The notes beneath the pieces were generated by a model. The model saw only the letters and a program-made list of their open reading frames with translations, had not been told where the DNA came from and made no database searches. A program made the position numbers and the translations under genes. A stretch of 64,000 nucleotides of DNA, from the NCBI GenBank assembly GCA_002344785.1, contig DDUL01000036.1, positions 461 through 64,460 on the forward strand, given 5' to 3'. Below are positions 26,303 to 35,883 of this stretch, piece by piece. Source of the DNA: Bdellovibrionaceae bacterium UBA2339. Lineage in GTDB: Bacteria; Bdellovibrionota; Bdellovibrionia; Bdellovibrionales; JAMPXM01. Within the stretch, counting starts at the first letter, position 1. Each line of letters opens with the position of its first letter.

Positions 26303-27598
26303 ATGTCGGCAAAGAGGGACTTGTCGCCCGATCTGAGCGCTTCGCCGCGCACGCTGGGCAGCATCGTGCAAGCTGTCGCCGCCATCGCCATTGCCGCCAG
26401 CGCCTTGCTGCTCACCGGCTGTTTCGAACAAGAACAGACGCAAACGGCGAGCTTTCCGGAAACCAAACTCGAGTGCTTGTCCTCAGCAGTGCCGAATTCA
26501 TTTGTGATCGAGTGGACCGACGGCTCGCGCTCGGTCGCCCGCGGCTGGACACGTGAAGAATTCACGCGCGAAATTTTTGAACCGAACAAAGACGACATCC
26601 GCTTCGTTGAACAAGATCAGCAGGTCAAATTGCATCCGCACACGCAAGTTGAGACCCAAGAGGTCGAGGCTCAGTGGGCTCCCGAGCAGTACGGGCAAAT
26701 TCTCGTCGGTGCGGATCAAGTGTGGTCGCAAGGCGTACGCGGCTCAGGTGTTATCGTCGCCGTCGTCGATTCAGGTATGGATCGTACGCATCCCATGTTA
26801 GCGCCACGCTTGTACACCAACGCGCGCGAGATCGCGGGCAACGGCCTCGATGATGATCAGAACGGCTACATCGACGATGTGCAGGGCTACAATTTCTTTG
26901 CAGAGTCCGGAGTGTTCGGAGACCCCTCGGGGCACGGCACGCACGTCGGCGGCATCATCGCGGCTGATCATTCGCAAAATGGCATTGCCGGCATGGCGCC
27001 AGCCGCTCAGCTGCTGCCGCTTGGGTTCATGAGCCCAGAGGGCTCAGGCTCGATCGGCGATGCGGTGCTGGCGATCGAGTACGCCGCCAACCAAGGCGCG
27101 CGCGTGATCAATGCGAGCTGGGGCGGAGCACCCTGCTCTTCATCACTGCAGAAAATGATTCGCGATGTGGGGCAAAAGGGCGTGCTGTTCATCGCCGCCG
27201 CTGGCAACAGTGGGATCAGCTTGGACAATTATCCGGAGTACCCGGCGGCCTTCAGCCTCGCCAATCAGCTGACCGTAGGTGCTTCGACCTCGCGAGATTT
27301 TTCCGCCGGATTTTCCAACTACTCTTACAACTTCGTGAATCTCTTCGCTCCTGGTTCGAACATCAACAGCACCTACCCAGGCGCGCGAACCGCAATTCTC
27401 TCAGGGACCTCAATGGCCGCACCTTTTGTTTCCGGTGCCGCCGCGTTGATTTTGAGTGATCGCCCGCGCGCGACGCCTCAACAGGTGCGACAGGCCTTGT
27501 TGGCGGGCGTAGATCCCGGCGGATTCGCAGCCACAAGCCGAGGCCGCCTGAATGTGCGTAAATCGCTGGATGAAATTCGCCGTCTCGTCGCACCCTAA
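26303..27598 (+). CDS. Subtilisin-like serine protease, predicted lipoprotein
   Basis: 431 aa. ATG 26303 has AGGAGG 6 nt upstream. The N-terminus ends in the lipobox LLTGC, so the enzyme is likely membrane-anchored. A short I9-like pro-region follows (FVIEWTDGSRSVARGW to RFVEQDQQVKLHP). The S8 catalytic triad is complete: Asp in IVAVVDSGMDRTHP, His in GHGTHVGGIIAA, Ser in LSGTSMAAPFVSGAAALI; the oxyanion Asn is in FIAAAGNSG. The closing NVRKSLDEIRRLV matches the family end. It is monocistronic, with gaps on both sides. Confidence 0.93.
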   Translation: MSAKRDLSPDLSASPRTLGSIVQAVAAIAIAASALLLTGCFEQEQTQTASFPETKLECLSSAVPNSFVIEWTDGSRSVARGWTREEFTREIFEPNKDDIRFVEQDQQVKLHPHTQVETQEVEAQWAPEQYGQILVGADQVWSQGVRGSGVIVAVVDSGMDRTHPMLAPRLYTNAREIAGNGLDDDQNGYIDDVQGYNFFAESGVFGDPSGHGTHVGGIIAADHSQNGIAGMAPAAQLLPLGFMSPEGSGSIGDAVLAIEYAANQGARVINASWGGAPCSSSLQKMIRDVGQKGVLFIAAAGNSGISLDNYPEYPAAFSLANQLTVGASTSRDFSAGFSNYSYNFVNLFAPGSNINSTYPGARTAILSGTSMAAPFVSGAAALILSDRPRATPQQVRQALLAGVDPGGFAATSRGRLNVRKSLDEIRRLVAP

Positions 27599-27780
27599 CG
27601 TGGGACTTCAGCACAATCCTTAAGCACATATTGACGGCGTCACTGGGCACGCCGCATCAAGGCCTGAGCCCGAGCGAAGTTTTGCATAACGCTCCGCAAC
27701 CCCACTAGGTTCAGAGAGTTTCTTTGAAACCGACTGATCCTTCCGGGATGCGGGGCATGCATCCTTTGTGGTGAATCTCT

Positions 27781-29082
27781 ATGCGCTACTTCATTTCCGA
27801 TCTGAAAGACCATGTCGGGCAAAAGCTCGAACTCAAAGGTTGGGTCTACAACACTCGCTCGTCGGGCAAGGTGAAGTTCCTTGAGCTTCGCGACGGCACC
27901 GGCATGGTGAGCTGCATCTTCTACAAAGGCGACAAGCCCGGCGAGTGCTCGGCGGAAATCTTCGACGGCTTCGAGCAATTCACGCAGGAATCCTCGGTCA
28001 AGATCACCGGGATCGTTCGCCAACATCCGAAGCATCAGAACGTTTTTGAAATCGGTGTCGAGGCCGCTGAGCTCATTCAACGCGCGATCGAATACCCCAT
28101 CTCGCACAAGGAACACGGCACCGACTTCCTGATGGAGAACCGCCATCTTTGGCTGCGCTCGAAGCGCCAAGCGGCAATCCTCCGCGTGCGCCACGAAATC
28201 GTGCGATCGATCCGCGATTTCTTTGACGGACGCGGCTTCACGCTCACAGACGCGCCGATTTTCACGCCCAGTGCCTGCGAAGGTACGACGACGCTTTTTG
28301 AGACGCAGTACTTTGACGAGAAGGCTTACTTGTCGCAATCCGGCCAGCTCTACATGGAAGCGACGGCCGCCGCGCTCGGCAAGGTCTACTGCTTTGGGCC
28401 CACTTTCCGCGCGGAGAAGTCGAAGACCCGCCGCCATCTGATCGAGTTTTGGATGGTCGAGCCCGAAGTCGCCTTCAATGATCTCTACGACAACATGGAA
28501 TTGGCGGAACAGTTCGTCGAGTACGTCGTACAACGAACGATCAAAAATCGCGCGGAGGAACTGAAAGTGCTGGAGCGCGATGTTTCCAAGCTTGAGCCCA
28601 TCAAAGGGCCATTCCCGCGCGTGCATTACGACGAAGCGGCATTGATCATCAAAAAAGAAAATCCGAACTTCATCATTGGCGACGACTTCGGTGGCACGGA
28701 CGAGACCATCATTTCATCAAAGTTCGAAAAGCCGGTGTTCGTGCATCATTACCCCGCCGCGATCAAAGCCTTCTACATGAAGGAAGATCCCGAGCAGGCC
28801 GGTAAGTCGATGAGCTGCGACCTTTTGGCGACTGAGGGTTACGGCGAAATCATCGGCGGTGGACAACGCGAGGACAACCTCGAGATTCTCCAGCGCAAAA
28901 TCAAAGAGCACGAGCTGCAAGAGAAAGACTTCGCTTGGTTCATGGATTTGCGCCGCTACGGAAGCTTCCCCCACGCCGGCTTCGGCTTGGGGATTGAGCG
29001 TACCGTCGCTTGGATCTGCGGACTGCCGCATGTTCGTGAGACGATTCCGTTCCCGCGTCTTTACGGGCGCAGCTATCCTTAA
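27781..29082 (+). CDS. asnS: Asparaginyl-tRNA synthetase
   Basis: 433 aa, class IIb aminoacyl-tRNA synthetase. The N-terminal OB-fold anticodon-binding domain (LKGWVYNTRSSGKVKFLELR) precedes the catalytic core: motif 2 FGPTFRAEKSKTRRHLIEFW and motif 3 GFGLGIERTVAWICGL; YLSQSGQLYMEA fits AsnRS/AspRS. HLIEFWMVEPEVAF distinguishes AsnRS. The 180-nt leader contains a 6-bp hairpin GGATGC...GCATCC (27748-27766) close to the ATG, whose role is unknown. No strong Shine-Dalgarno is visible. Confidence 0.95.
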   Translation: MRYFISDLKDHVGQKLELKGWVYNTRSSGKVKFLELRDGTGMVSCIFYKGDKPGECSAEIFDGFEQFTQESSVKITGIVRQHPKHQNVFEIGVEAAELIQRAIEYPISHKEHGTDFLMENRHLWLRSKRQAAILRVRHEIVRSIRDFFDGRGFTLTDAPIFTPSACEGTTTLFETQYFDEKAYLSQSGQLYMEATAAALGKVYCFGPTFRAEKSKTRRHLIEFWMVEPEVAFNDLYDNMELAEQFVEYVVQRTIKNRAEELKVLERDVSKLEPIKGPFPRVHYDEAALIIKKENPNFIIGDDFGGTDETIISSKFEKPVFVHHYPAAIKAFYMKEDPEQAGKSMSCDLLATEGYGEIIGGGQREDNLEILQRKIKEHELQEKDFAWFMDLRRYGSFPHAGFGLGIERTVAWICGLPHVRETIPFPRLYGRSYP

Positions 29083-29145
29083 ATTTTTGTTTTTCAATTT
29101 TCTCGCCGACGCGTTTGTCGGCGAACTCACTTTGGGAGGTCGCAG

Positions 29146-30720
29146 ATGGCGACGATGCAAACAGAACCCAAAACCACAGCCGCGCGAGTTGCAGAGCTTG
29201 AGCGCCTGAACGAAGCGGCCCTGGTCAGCGGAGGCGCCGACAAGATCGCCAAGCACAAAGAGGGCGGCCGCCTATCGGCGCGCGAACGCCTCGATGTTTT
29301 GCTGGATCCCGGAAGCTTCGTTGAGATGGATCGCTTCGTCACTCATCGCTCGCAGAATTTCGGCATGGGCGACAAACGCATTCCCGGCGACGGCGTCATC
29401 ACCGGCTACGGCCGCATCAATGGTAAGCCCGTGTACGTCTACTCGCAGGACTTCACCGTCTTTGGCGGATCGATGTCGCGCACGCAGGCCAACAAGATTT
29501 TGAAGATCATGGAAATGGCGATGAAAAATGGCGCGCCGATCATTGGCATCAATGATTCGGGTGGAGCGCGCATTCAAGAGGGCGTCGAGGCTCTTGCGGG
29601 CTACGCGGATATCTTCTTGAAAAACACTCTGGCGTCCGGCGTGGTGCCGCAGATCTCCGCCATCATGGGACCATCGGCCGGTGGCGCGGTTTACTCGCCC
29701 TCCATCACCGACTTCATCTTCATGGTTAAAGACACGAGCTACATGTTCGTCACCGGCCCTGACGTCATCAAGGCCGTCACGCATGAAGACGTCACCAAAG
29801 AACAGCTCGGAGGCGCGTCAGCGCACTCGTCCAAATCCGGTGTCGCCCACTTCGCGGCCAATGATGACAAGCACTGCTTGCTGTTGATTCGCGAGCTTTT
29901 GAACTTCCTGCCGCCGAACAATGTGGATTCACCGCCGATCGTGCCGACCACAGATCGACCAGATCGCGTCGAGGAATCGCTCAACACTTTCATTCCCGAC
30001 AATCCGAAAAAGCCCTACGACATGCTTGAGCTCATCAAGATGACCGTCGACGAAGGCTACTTCCTCGAGATCCATCAGCATTACGCGAAGAACATCATTG
30101 TCGGCTTCGCACGCTACAACGGACGCTCGGTGGGGATCGTCGCCAACCAACCTGCCGTACTGGCTGGATGCTTGAACATCGAAGCTTCGCGAAAGGCCGC
30201 GCGCTTCATTCGCTTCTGCGACGCTTTCAACATTCCGATCGTCACCTTCGTCGACGTACCGGGATTTTTGCCGGGCACAGATCAAGAGTGGAACGGCATC
30301 ATCACTCACGGCGCAAAATTGCTTTACGCCTACGCGGAGGCCACCGTGCCGAAAGTCACCGTGATCACCCGCAAGAACTATGGCGGCGCCTACTGCGTGA
30401 TGAGCTCCAAGCATCTGCGTGGCGATGTGAACCTCGCCTACCCGACCGCCGAGATCGCCGTGATGGGTGCGGATGGAGCGGTGAACATCATTTTCCGTGA
30501 AGCCATGAAGAAAGCGAAAGATCCCGTGGCGGAAAAGGCCAAGCTGGTTGCTGAGTATGAAGAGAAGTTTGCCAATCCCTATGTGGCGGCGGAGCTTGGA
30601 TATGTCGATGAAGTGATTGAACCGGCGATGACGCGTCGACGTGTCATCGACGCCCTCGAGATGCTGAAGAACAAACGCGACTCTAACCCGCCCAAGAAAC
30701 ACGGCAATATCCCTCTCTAA
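29146..30720 (+). CDS. pccB: Acyl-CoA (propionyl-CoA) carboxylase beta chain
   Basis: 524 aa carboxyltransferase. Features: GGRLSARERLDVLLDPGSF at the N-terminus, the two oxyanion-hole regions INDSGGARIQEGVEALAGY and GPSAGGAVYSPS, then VDVPGFLPGTDQEWNGII and KNYGGAYCVMSSKHLRGD. The subunit moves the carboxyl group from biotin to acyl-CoA, most likely propionyl-CoA because biotin carboxylase, carrier and a methylmalonyl-CoA mutase subunit follow. GGGAGG precedes ATG. The C-terminal HGNIPL is typical of PccB-type proteins. Confidence 0.93.
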   Translation: MATMQTEPKTTAARVAELERLNEAALVSGGADKIAKHKEGGRLSARERLDVLLDPGSFVEMDRFVTHRSQNFGMGDKRIPGDGVITGYGRINGKPVYVYSQDFTVFGGSMSRTQANKILKIMEMAMKNGAPIIGINDSGGARIQEGVEALAGYADIFLKNTLASGVVPQISAIMGPSAGGAVYSPSITDFIFMVKDTSYMFVTGPDVIKAVTHEDVTKEQLGGASAHSSKSGVAHFAANDDKHCLLLIRELLNFLPPNNVDSPPIVPTTDRPDRVEESLNTFIPDNPKKPYDMLELIKMTVDEGYFLEIHQHYAKNIIVGFARYNGRSVGIVANQPAVLAGCLNIEASRKAARFIRFCDAFNIPIVTFVDVPGFLPGTDQEWNGIITHGAKLLYAYAEATVPKVTVITRKNYGGAYCVMSSKHLRGDVNLAYPTAEIAVMGADGAVNIIFREAMKKAKDPVAEKAKLVAEYEEKFANPYVAAELGYVDEVIEPAMTRRRVIDALEMLKNKRDSNPPKKHGNIPL

Positions 30721-30741
30721 GGGCTCTGTAAGTTCCTAGAG

Positions 30742-30762
30742 GAGGCCCCCCGGTGGGGCCTC
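30742..30762 (+). terminator. Strong intercistronic hairpin without T-run
   Basis: GAGGCCCC-CCGGT-GGGGCCTC forms a perfect 8-bp GC stem with a 5-nt loop in the 70-nt gap between pccB and the biotin carboxylase gene. No T-tract follows, so it is more likely an mRNA stability or partial-termination element than a full terminator. Confidence 0.55.
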
Positions 30763-30790
30763 TCACCTCAACTTAAAAAGTGGAGCGAGA

Positions 30791-32305
30791 ATGACATTCA
30801 ATCCCCCCTTTAAAAAAGTTCTGATCGCGAATCGAGGCGAGATCGCCTTGCGCGTGATTCGCGCGTGTCGTGAGTTGGGCATTGCATCGGCCGCCGTGTA
30901 CTCGGACGCCGATCGAAACTCATTGCATGTGTTGCTCGCTGATGAGGCCTACAACATCGGCCCGGCGCCCTCGAAAGAATCTTACCTGAACATCGACAAC
31001 ATCCTGAAGGCCATCAAGCAATGCGGCGCCGATGCGGTTCACCCCGGCTACGGATTCTTGTCCGAGAACGCTGAGTTCGCTGAGGCTCTCAAGAAAGCTG
31101 GCGTCACCTTCATCGGCCCGACCCCCGACAACATTCGCGCGATGGGTGATAAGATCTCCGCAATTCGCCTGATGCGCGATGCGGGTGTGCCGACTGTCCC
31201 CGGAAGCGGTGGCCCAGTTGACACCATCGAAGATGCCAAGAAAGTGGTCGAAAAAATCGGCCTCCCCGTGATGATCAAGGCGACCGCCGGTGGAGGCGGA
31301 AAAGGCATGCGAATCGTGCGCGAAATGAGTGAGCTTGAAAGCTCCTATCGAGCCGCGCGCAGTGAAGGCCTCAACTATTTCAAGAACGACACCGTTTACA
31401 TCGAGCGCTTCATTCAGAACCCGAAGCACATCGAAGTTCAGGTTTTCGGCGATCAACACGGAAACGCCGTGCACCTGTTTGAACGCGAGTGCTCGATTCA
31501 GCGACGAAATCAGAAGATCATCGAAGAGTCGCCCTCGCCGTCGGTTCCGCCCGAGGTGCGACATCGTTTGGGAGATGTGTCGATCAAGGCCGTGAAGGCA
31601 CTGAGCTATCAAGGCGCCGGCACCTTTGAATTCATCTTCGACAATATTACCAAAGAATTCTTCTTCATGGAGATGAACACGCGCTTACAGGTCGAACATC
31701 CTGTTACGGAAATGGTGACAGGCATTGATTTGGTGCAAGAGCAGATCTTTGTCGCCTCAGGACGCCCGCTATCGTTCAAACAAGAAGACGTCGTGCAACG
31801 TGGCCATGCGATCGAGGCGCGAATCTGCGCTGAAGATCCGCTGACCTATCAGCCTTCGCCCGGCCTCATTCGTCGTTGCCGCCATCCGCAGGGCCCCTTC
31901 ATCCGCTTGGATTCCTATGCCTACCCAGGCTACGAAGTGCCGATCTTCTACGATCCGATGGTAGCCAAGCTGATCGCGTGGGGACCGAATCGCGAAACAG
32001 CGATTCGTCGATTGGACCGCGCGCTGACCGAGTTCACGCTCACGGGAATCAAAACCAACATTTTGATGCACAAGTCGATTCTGCAGTCGCCCAAGTTCTT
32101 GGACGGCAGCTACACGACACAGTTCTGCGACAAAGATTTGGAAATCAAAATGCCCAAGCTTTTCCGCAGCGTCGATGATCACGTGTTCCTCATCACAGCG
32201 GCCATCGCCGCCTACAACGAGAAGCGCGCGAAGTCGGTGTCGGACTACAACACTTTGAGCCGCTGGCAGTCGGTCGGTCGATCGACAACCTTGCGGGATC
32301 AGTAA
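30791..32305 (+). CDS. pccA: Biotin carboxylase subunit of acyl-CoA carboxylase
   Basis: 504 aa. It has the biotin carboxylase N-domain (KVLIANRGEIALRVIRACRE), VHPGYGFLSENAEF, the ATP-grasp glycine loop KATAGGGGKGMRIV, HIEVQVFGDQHGNAVHLFER, ECSIQRRNQKIIEESPSP, and the metal/catalytic MEMNTRLQVEHPVTE. It lacks the C-terminal biotin carrier domain, which is a separate gene 13 nt downstream. It carboxylates biotin with ATP and bicarbonate. The gene could equally be called accC; the neighbourhood argues for the propionyl-CoA enzyme. Confidence 0.92.
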   Translation: MTFNPPFKKVLIANRGEIALRVIRACRELGIASAAVYSDADRNSLHVLLADEAYNIGPAPSKESYLNIDNILKAIKQCGADAVHPGYGFLSENAEFAEALKKAGVTFIGPTPDNIRAMGDKISAIRLMRDAGVPTVPGSGGPVDTIEDAKKVVEKIGLPVMIKATAGGGGKGMRIVREMSELESSYRAARSEGLNYFKNDTVYIERFIQNPKHIEVQVFGDQHGNAVHLFERECSIQRRNQKIIEESPSPSVPPEVRHRLGDVSIKAVKALSYQGAGTFEFIFDNITKEFFFMEMNTRLQVEHPVTEMVTGIDLVQEQIFVASGRPLSFKQEDVVQRGHAIEARICAEDPLTYQPSPGLIRRCRHPQGPFIRLDSYAYPGYEVPIFYDPMVAKLIAWGPNRETAIRRLDRALTEFTLTGIKTNILMHKSILQSPKFLDGSYTTQFCDKDLEIKMPKLFRSVDDHVFLITAAIAAYNEKRAKSVSDYNTLSRWQSVGRSTTLRDQ

Positions 32306-32318
32306 GAAGGAGGCGCAA

Positions 32319-32873
32319 ATGTTTTTCGAAGCTGATCTCGGCGGAGACCTCACGCGGCCCGGACAAACTAAGCCCTATAAGATTGAAGTGAACGAAACCA
32401 AGAAGTCTTGGAAGATCGCCTTGCAAGAAGAGGGCGGCGAGTGGGTTCGCTACGAAATTTCGAAGGACGACTATCGTATTGTCGAGAACATCGTGAACCT
32501 GATTTGGAACGGCGGATCTTATCTGATCGACGTTTATGGTTCGGGGATTGATTACAACGTCTACACTCGCTCCAGCTTTCGCACAGTGAAGATCTACAAC
32601 GATGAGGCCCTGCTGCACGAATCCTTGAAGAAGGGCTCGCTCATTGGCGGCGGTGAGAACTTGGTCGCCGGCATGCCGGGTAAGATCGTCAAGGTGTTGG
32701 TCAACAAGGGTGACGTGCTGAAGTCCGGACAACCCGTCCTCATCATGGAAGCCATGAAGATGGAAAACGAAATGCGCGCTTCAGCCGAAGTTCGTGTCAA
32801 AGACATCTTGGTGAAGCCTGCCGACTCTGTGGAATCTGGCCAAACCCTCGTCTTGTTTGAACCGGTGAAGTGA
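32319..32873 (+). CDS. Biotin carboxyl carrier protein subunit
   Basis: 184 aa. The C-terminal ~75 residues are a biotinyl domain with GKIVKVLVNKGDVLKSGQ and the biotin attachment site VLIMEAMKMENEMRA (Lys between two Met). The first ~100 residues form a beta-rich region without a family assignment (WKIALQEEGGEWVRYEIS), probably the carboxylase-binding part. AAGGAGG lies about 6 nt before ATG. The stop overlaps the mutase start in TGATG, tying carrier and mutase expression. Confidence 0.9.
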   Translation: MFFEADLGGDLTRPGQTKPYKIEVNETKKSWKIALQEEGGEWVRYEISKDDYRIVENIVNLIWNGGSYLIDVYGSGIDYNVYTRSSFRTVKIYNDEALLHESLKKGSLIGGGENLVAGMPGKIVKVLVNKGDVLKSGQPVLIMEAMKMENEMRASAEVRVKDILVKPADSVESGQTLVLFEPVK

Positions 32874-34477
32874 TGGCGAAGTCGCGCAAAGAAAACTTCC
32901 GCACCTCCAGTGGAATCGAGATCAAGCCCGCCTACGACGCGGGTGACTGGCCAGGCCTGAACTCGACAGCCGCTGAAGATTTGGGTGAGCCCGGTAAGTT
33001 TCCATTCACGCGCGGCGTACAAGAAAGCATGTATCGGGGTCGTCTCTGGACGATGCGACAATATGCCGGCTTCGGTTCAGCTCGCGAGTCCAACGAACGC
33101 TACAAGTTGCTCCTTGAAAAGGGACAAACAGGCCTAAGCGTGGCCTTCGATCTTCCCACACAGATGGGTTACGACTCCGATCACGTCATGGCGACCGGCG
33201 AAGTCGGAAAGGTCGGCGTGGCGATTTCTTCGATCGAAGACATGGAGATTTTGCTCAAGGATTTGCCGTTGGAGAAAGTCTCCACGTCCATGACCATCAA
33301 CTCCACAGCGGGAATTTTGCTGGCGCTTTACATAGCTGTCGCCAAACGCCGCGGGGTGCGGGCCGATCAGATCACCGGCACGATTCAGAATGACTTATTG
33401 AAAGAGTACATCGCTCGGGGAACTTACATTTATCCTCCGCGCCCAAGCCTTCGCCTCATCACCAATATTTTTGAATTCTGTGCCAAAGAAGTTCCCAACT
33501 GGAATACGATTTCCATTTCCGGCTATCACATTCGCGAAGCCGGCTCGACCGCGGCGCAAGAGATCGCTTTCACGCTCGCCAACGGCATCACCTATGTGCA
33601 GGCGGCCATTGATGCCGGCCTCGATGTCGATGATTTCGCTGGTCGATTGTCGTTCTTTTTCAACGTGCACAATAACTTTCTCGAGGAGATTGCCAAGTTC
33701 CGCGCCGCACGTCGAATGTGGGCGAAGATCATGCGCGATCGCTTCGAGGCCCAAGACGAAAAGAGCTGGAAGCTTCGCTTTCACTCACAGACCGCAGGCT
33801 CGACACTCACCGCGCAACAACCTGAGAACAACATCGTCCGCGTGACTCTGCAGGCGCTGGCGTCTGTCATGGGCGGCACGCAATCGCTGCACACCAATTC
33901 CATGGATGAGGCTCTCGGCTTGCCGACAGAGAAGGCGGCGACCATTGCATTGCGCACGCAGCAAATCGTCGCGCACGAAAGCGGTGTTGCCGACGTGATT
34001 GATCCGCTTGCCGGCTCCTATTATGTGGAGTGGCTCACCGATGAACTGGAACGACGAGCGAGCGAATACATCGCGCGCATCGAAGATCTCGGTGGCGTCG
34101 TCAAATGCATTGAGACGGGATGGATTCAACGTGAAATTCAACAGGCCGCGTATGAGTACCAGCGAGCCGTTGAGTCCAAACAAGAGATTGTGGTTGGCGT
34201 GAATGAATTCACACAGGCCGAGACCCACAAACCCGACATTCTCAAGGTGAGCGAGGCCACGGCCCGAGAGCAGATCGAACGACTCAAAAAATTCAAAGCT
34301 CGGCGCGATCAAGTTGTCGTCGCGAAGTACTTGGGTCGCATTCAACATGCTGCCGAAGGCGACGCGAATCTCATGCCTCTCTTTGTCGAGGCCGTCGAAA
34401 ACAACGTGACCTTGGGCGAAATCGCAGACGTGTTGAGAAAAGTCTTCGGACTTTACCGTGAAACCATCACGATTTAA
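32873..34477 (+). CDS. mcmA: Methylmalonyl-CoA mutase, large (catalytic) subunit without B12-binding domain
   Basis: 534 aa TIM-barrel mutase. Seen: FPFTRGVQESMYRGRLWTMR, RQYAGFGSARESNERYK with the Tyr that in characterised methylmalonyl-CoA mutases replaces the Phe of isobutyryl-CoA mutase, GLSVAFDLPTQMGYDSDH, STSMTINSTAGILLALY, TIQNDLLKEYIARGTYIYPP and ISISGYHIREAGSTAAQE. The protein ends at YRETITI, so the cobalamin domain (DxHxxG) is absent and must come from a separate small subunit, not present in this window. Converts methylmalonyl-CoA to succinyl-CoA with that partner. Last gene of the propionate operon. Confidence 0.9.
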   Translation: MAKSRKENFRTSSGIEIKPAYDAGDWPGLNSTAAEDLGEPGKFPFTRGVQESMYRGRLWTMRQYAGFGSARESNERYKLLLEKGQTGLSVAFDLPTQMGYDSDHVMATGEVGKVGVAISSIEDMEILLKDLPLEKVSTSMTINSTAGILLALYIAVAKRRGVRADQITGTIQNDLLKEYIARGTYIYPPRPSLRLITNIFEFCAKEVPNWNTISISGYHIREAGSTAAQEIAFTLANGITYVQAAIDAGLDVDDFAGRLSFFFNVHNNFLEEIAKFRAARRMWAKIMRDRFEAQDEKSWKLRFHSQTAGSTLTAQQPENNIVRVTLQALASVMGGTQSLHTNSMDEALGLPTEKAATIALRTQQIVAHESGVADVIDPLAGSYYVEWLTDELERRASEYIARIEDLGGVVKCIETGWIQREIQQAAYEYQRAVESKQEIVVGVNEFTQAETHKPDILKVSEATAREQIERLKKFKARRDQVVVAKYLGRIQHAAEGDANLMPLFVEAVENNVTLGEIADVLRKVFGLYRETITI

Positions 34478-34506
34478 GCCGAACCTCTCGATGTTCTGCC
34501 CTCAAT

Positions 34507-35601
34507 TCAGAAGCAGGCTCGGACTTCTTCAAAAGTCGTTCGTCGATTGACTTGGCCAATTGGCGCCGGGGTTTTTGTTTCACGCGTGTAGATGAGCAGA
34601 TAAGGCTCTTGGGGTGCTTGGCAGGGGCTTTCGCGCTTTTCGCGCGACGCCTTCGCCACCACCCCACCCGCTTGGCGCACAAGCGCAAATCGGAAAAAGT
34701 CATCCGAAGCCAACAGCGCAGGTCGCTTGCTGCGTTTCACTTCCTTCACGAGCGTCGGAAGAATTTCGTTAAACGTGCCGCCGAACGAATGTTTGCGCAG
34801 TTCGCCGACGAGACTTCGAGGCGTCTTTCCCTCGCGAATGAAATTCCACAAAAGCGAAGTCCGGGGAACTTTCTTGATATCGAGATCTTCAAACTTCACC
34901 CGGCCTGTGTCTGTCGAGATCGGCTTGCCGCTGCCCGCAAGGCCACTCCCAGATTGGCCAGACGCTGCCGCTGAACTTTCTTGTAGCATGGCTTTGACGG
35001 CAAGCTCGAAGGGCTCATGTTTCATCATTTGCGAGAATACATACCCACGATCCGGCACCAACCTGTGGCAAGCCGCGCAGGCCATGGCGCGCACTTTGGG
35101 ATCGCCGTTGAGCGTGCGCCCATCACTATTGAAGAGTGCGTAGCCCCAACCATCCGTATCAGCGTAGGACTTTGAATCTCGCAGCATGATTTGCACACGC
35201 ATCGGACCCGCAGGAATTGCGGAACTCGCGAAGGCGGGATCTTCTTTGGTGATGTAGCCGACTTTTACGAAAGCCGCTCCCTTGGGATATTCTTTGGCGC
35301 CCTTTGCGAGAGCTTCTTGAGCCAGTTTGTTCGCGTAGGTGAATCGCAGTTCGTTGATCTCGTGCCGATATCGAACCGTCACCAAGGGCCATGACAAGAA
35401 ATCCTTAAATTTCTCATACTCAATGCCATTCATGACGAGGCGACCAGCGAACTCGTCCGGTGGCTCTTGAAATGACTGCAGCAACTCTTGCTGACTGGTT
35501 GCCGCGGCGGATGCGGACAAAGAAAACCAGAAACTCACAAGCGTTGTCGCGAGAACCCGCACAAAACAATCTTGTGAACTCGAAATATAGACTCGGCTCA
35601 T
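34507..35601 (-). CDS. Cytochrome P460-like c-type heme protein with extra C-terminal region
   Basis: 364 aa. ATG 35601 gives a signal peptide (VLATTLVSFWFSLSASAAA). Residues ~65-190 match the cytochrome P460 pattern: WPLVTVRYRHEINELRFTYA, GAKEYPKGAAFVKVGYITKE, DTDGWGYALF and one heme c motif CAACH (residues 175-179). P460 proteins oxidise hydroxylamine or hydrazine in nitrifiers; others have unknown roles. Residues ~190-364 (FEDLDIKKVPRTSLLWNF, SDDFFRFALVRQAGG) are extra and not recognised. The C-terminus converges on mcmA. The upstream open frame to 35901 lacks a plausible start. Confidence 0.75.
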   Translation of the reverse strand: MSRVYISSSQDCFVRVLATTLVSFWFSLSASAAATSQQELLQSFQEPPDEFAGRLVMNGIEYEKFKDFLSWPLVTVRYRHEINELRFTYANKLAQEALAKGAKEYPKGAAFVKVGYITKEDPAFASSAIPAGPMRVQIMLRDSKSYADTDGWGYALFNSDGRTLNGDPKVRAMACAACHRLVPDRGYVFSQMMKHEPFELAVKAMLQESSAAASGQSGSGLAGSGKPISTDTGRVKFEDLDIKKVPRTSLLWNFIREGKTPRSLVGELRKHSFGGTFNEILPTLVKEVKRSKRPALLASDDFFRFALVRQAGGVVAKASREKRESPCQAPQEPYLLIYTRETKTPAPIGQVNRRTTFEEVRACF

Positions 35602-35883
35602 GCTCACCCCGCCAACTTCAGCATGCCCCCACGGCATCGACGACGGCAACCTCCGCCCAGCGGCCCGCGCAAGAGCCCAGCGAAAAGGCTGACAATTTTC
35701 GGCACCCGGACCCCGCCTACGCCACGCCAAAATCGCTAAAGGCTTGTTAAACAGGCCTCCAGCCAGCTCAGGACGGCACCTCGATTGCTCCCCAAACTCG
35801 TAACGAATCCAAGAGATTCCGCAAGTTCCGCCCCGCCCTTCTACACCCCCGGTGGAAGTCGGGACGAGCCCCAAGGAGCCTTC

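Noticed and set aside
27748..27766. T-box-like leader before asnS
   Set aside because: Only one 6-bp hairpin; no T-box consensus, antiterminator or specifier loop seen.
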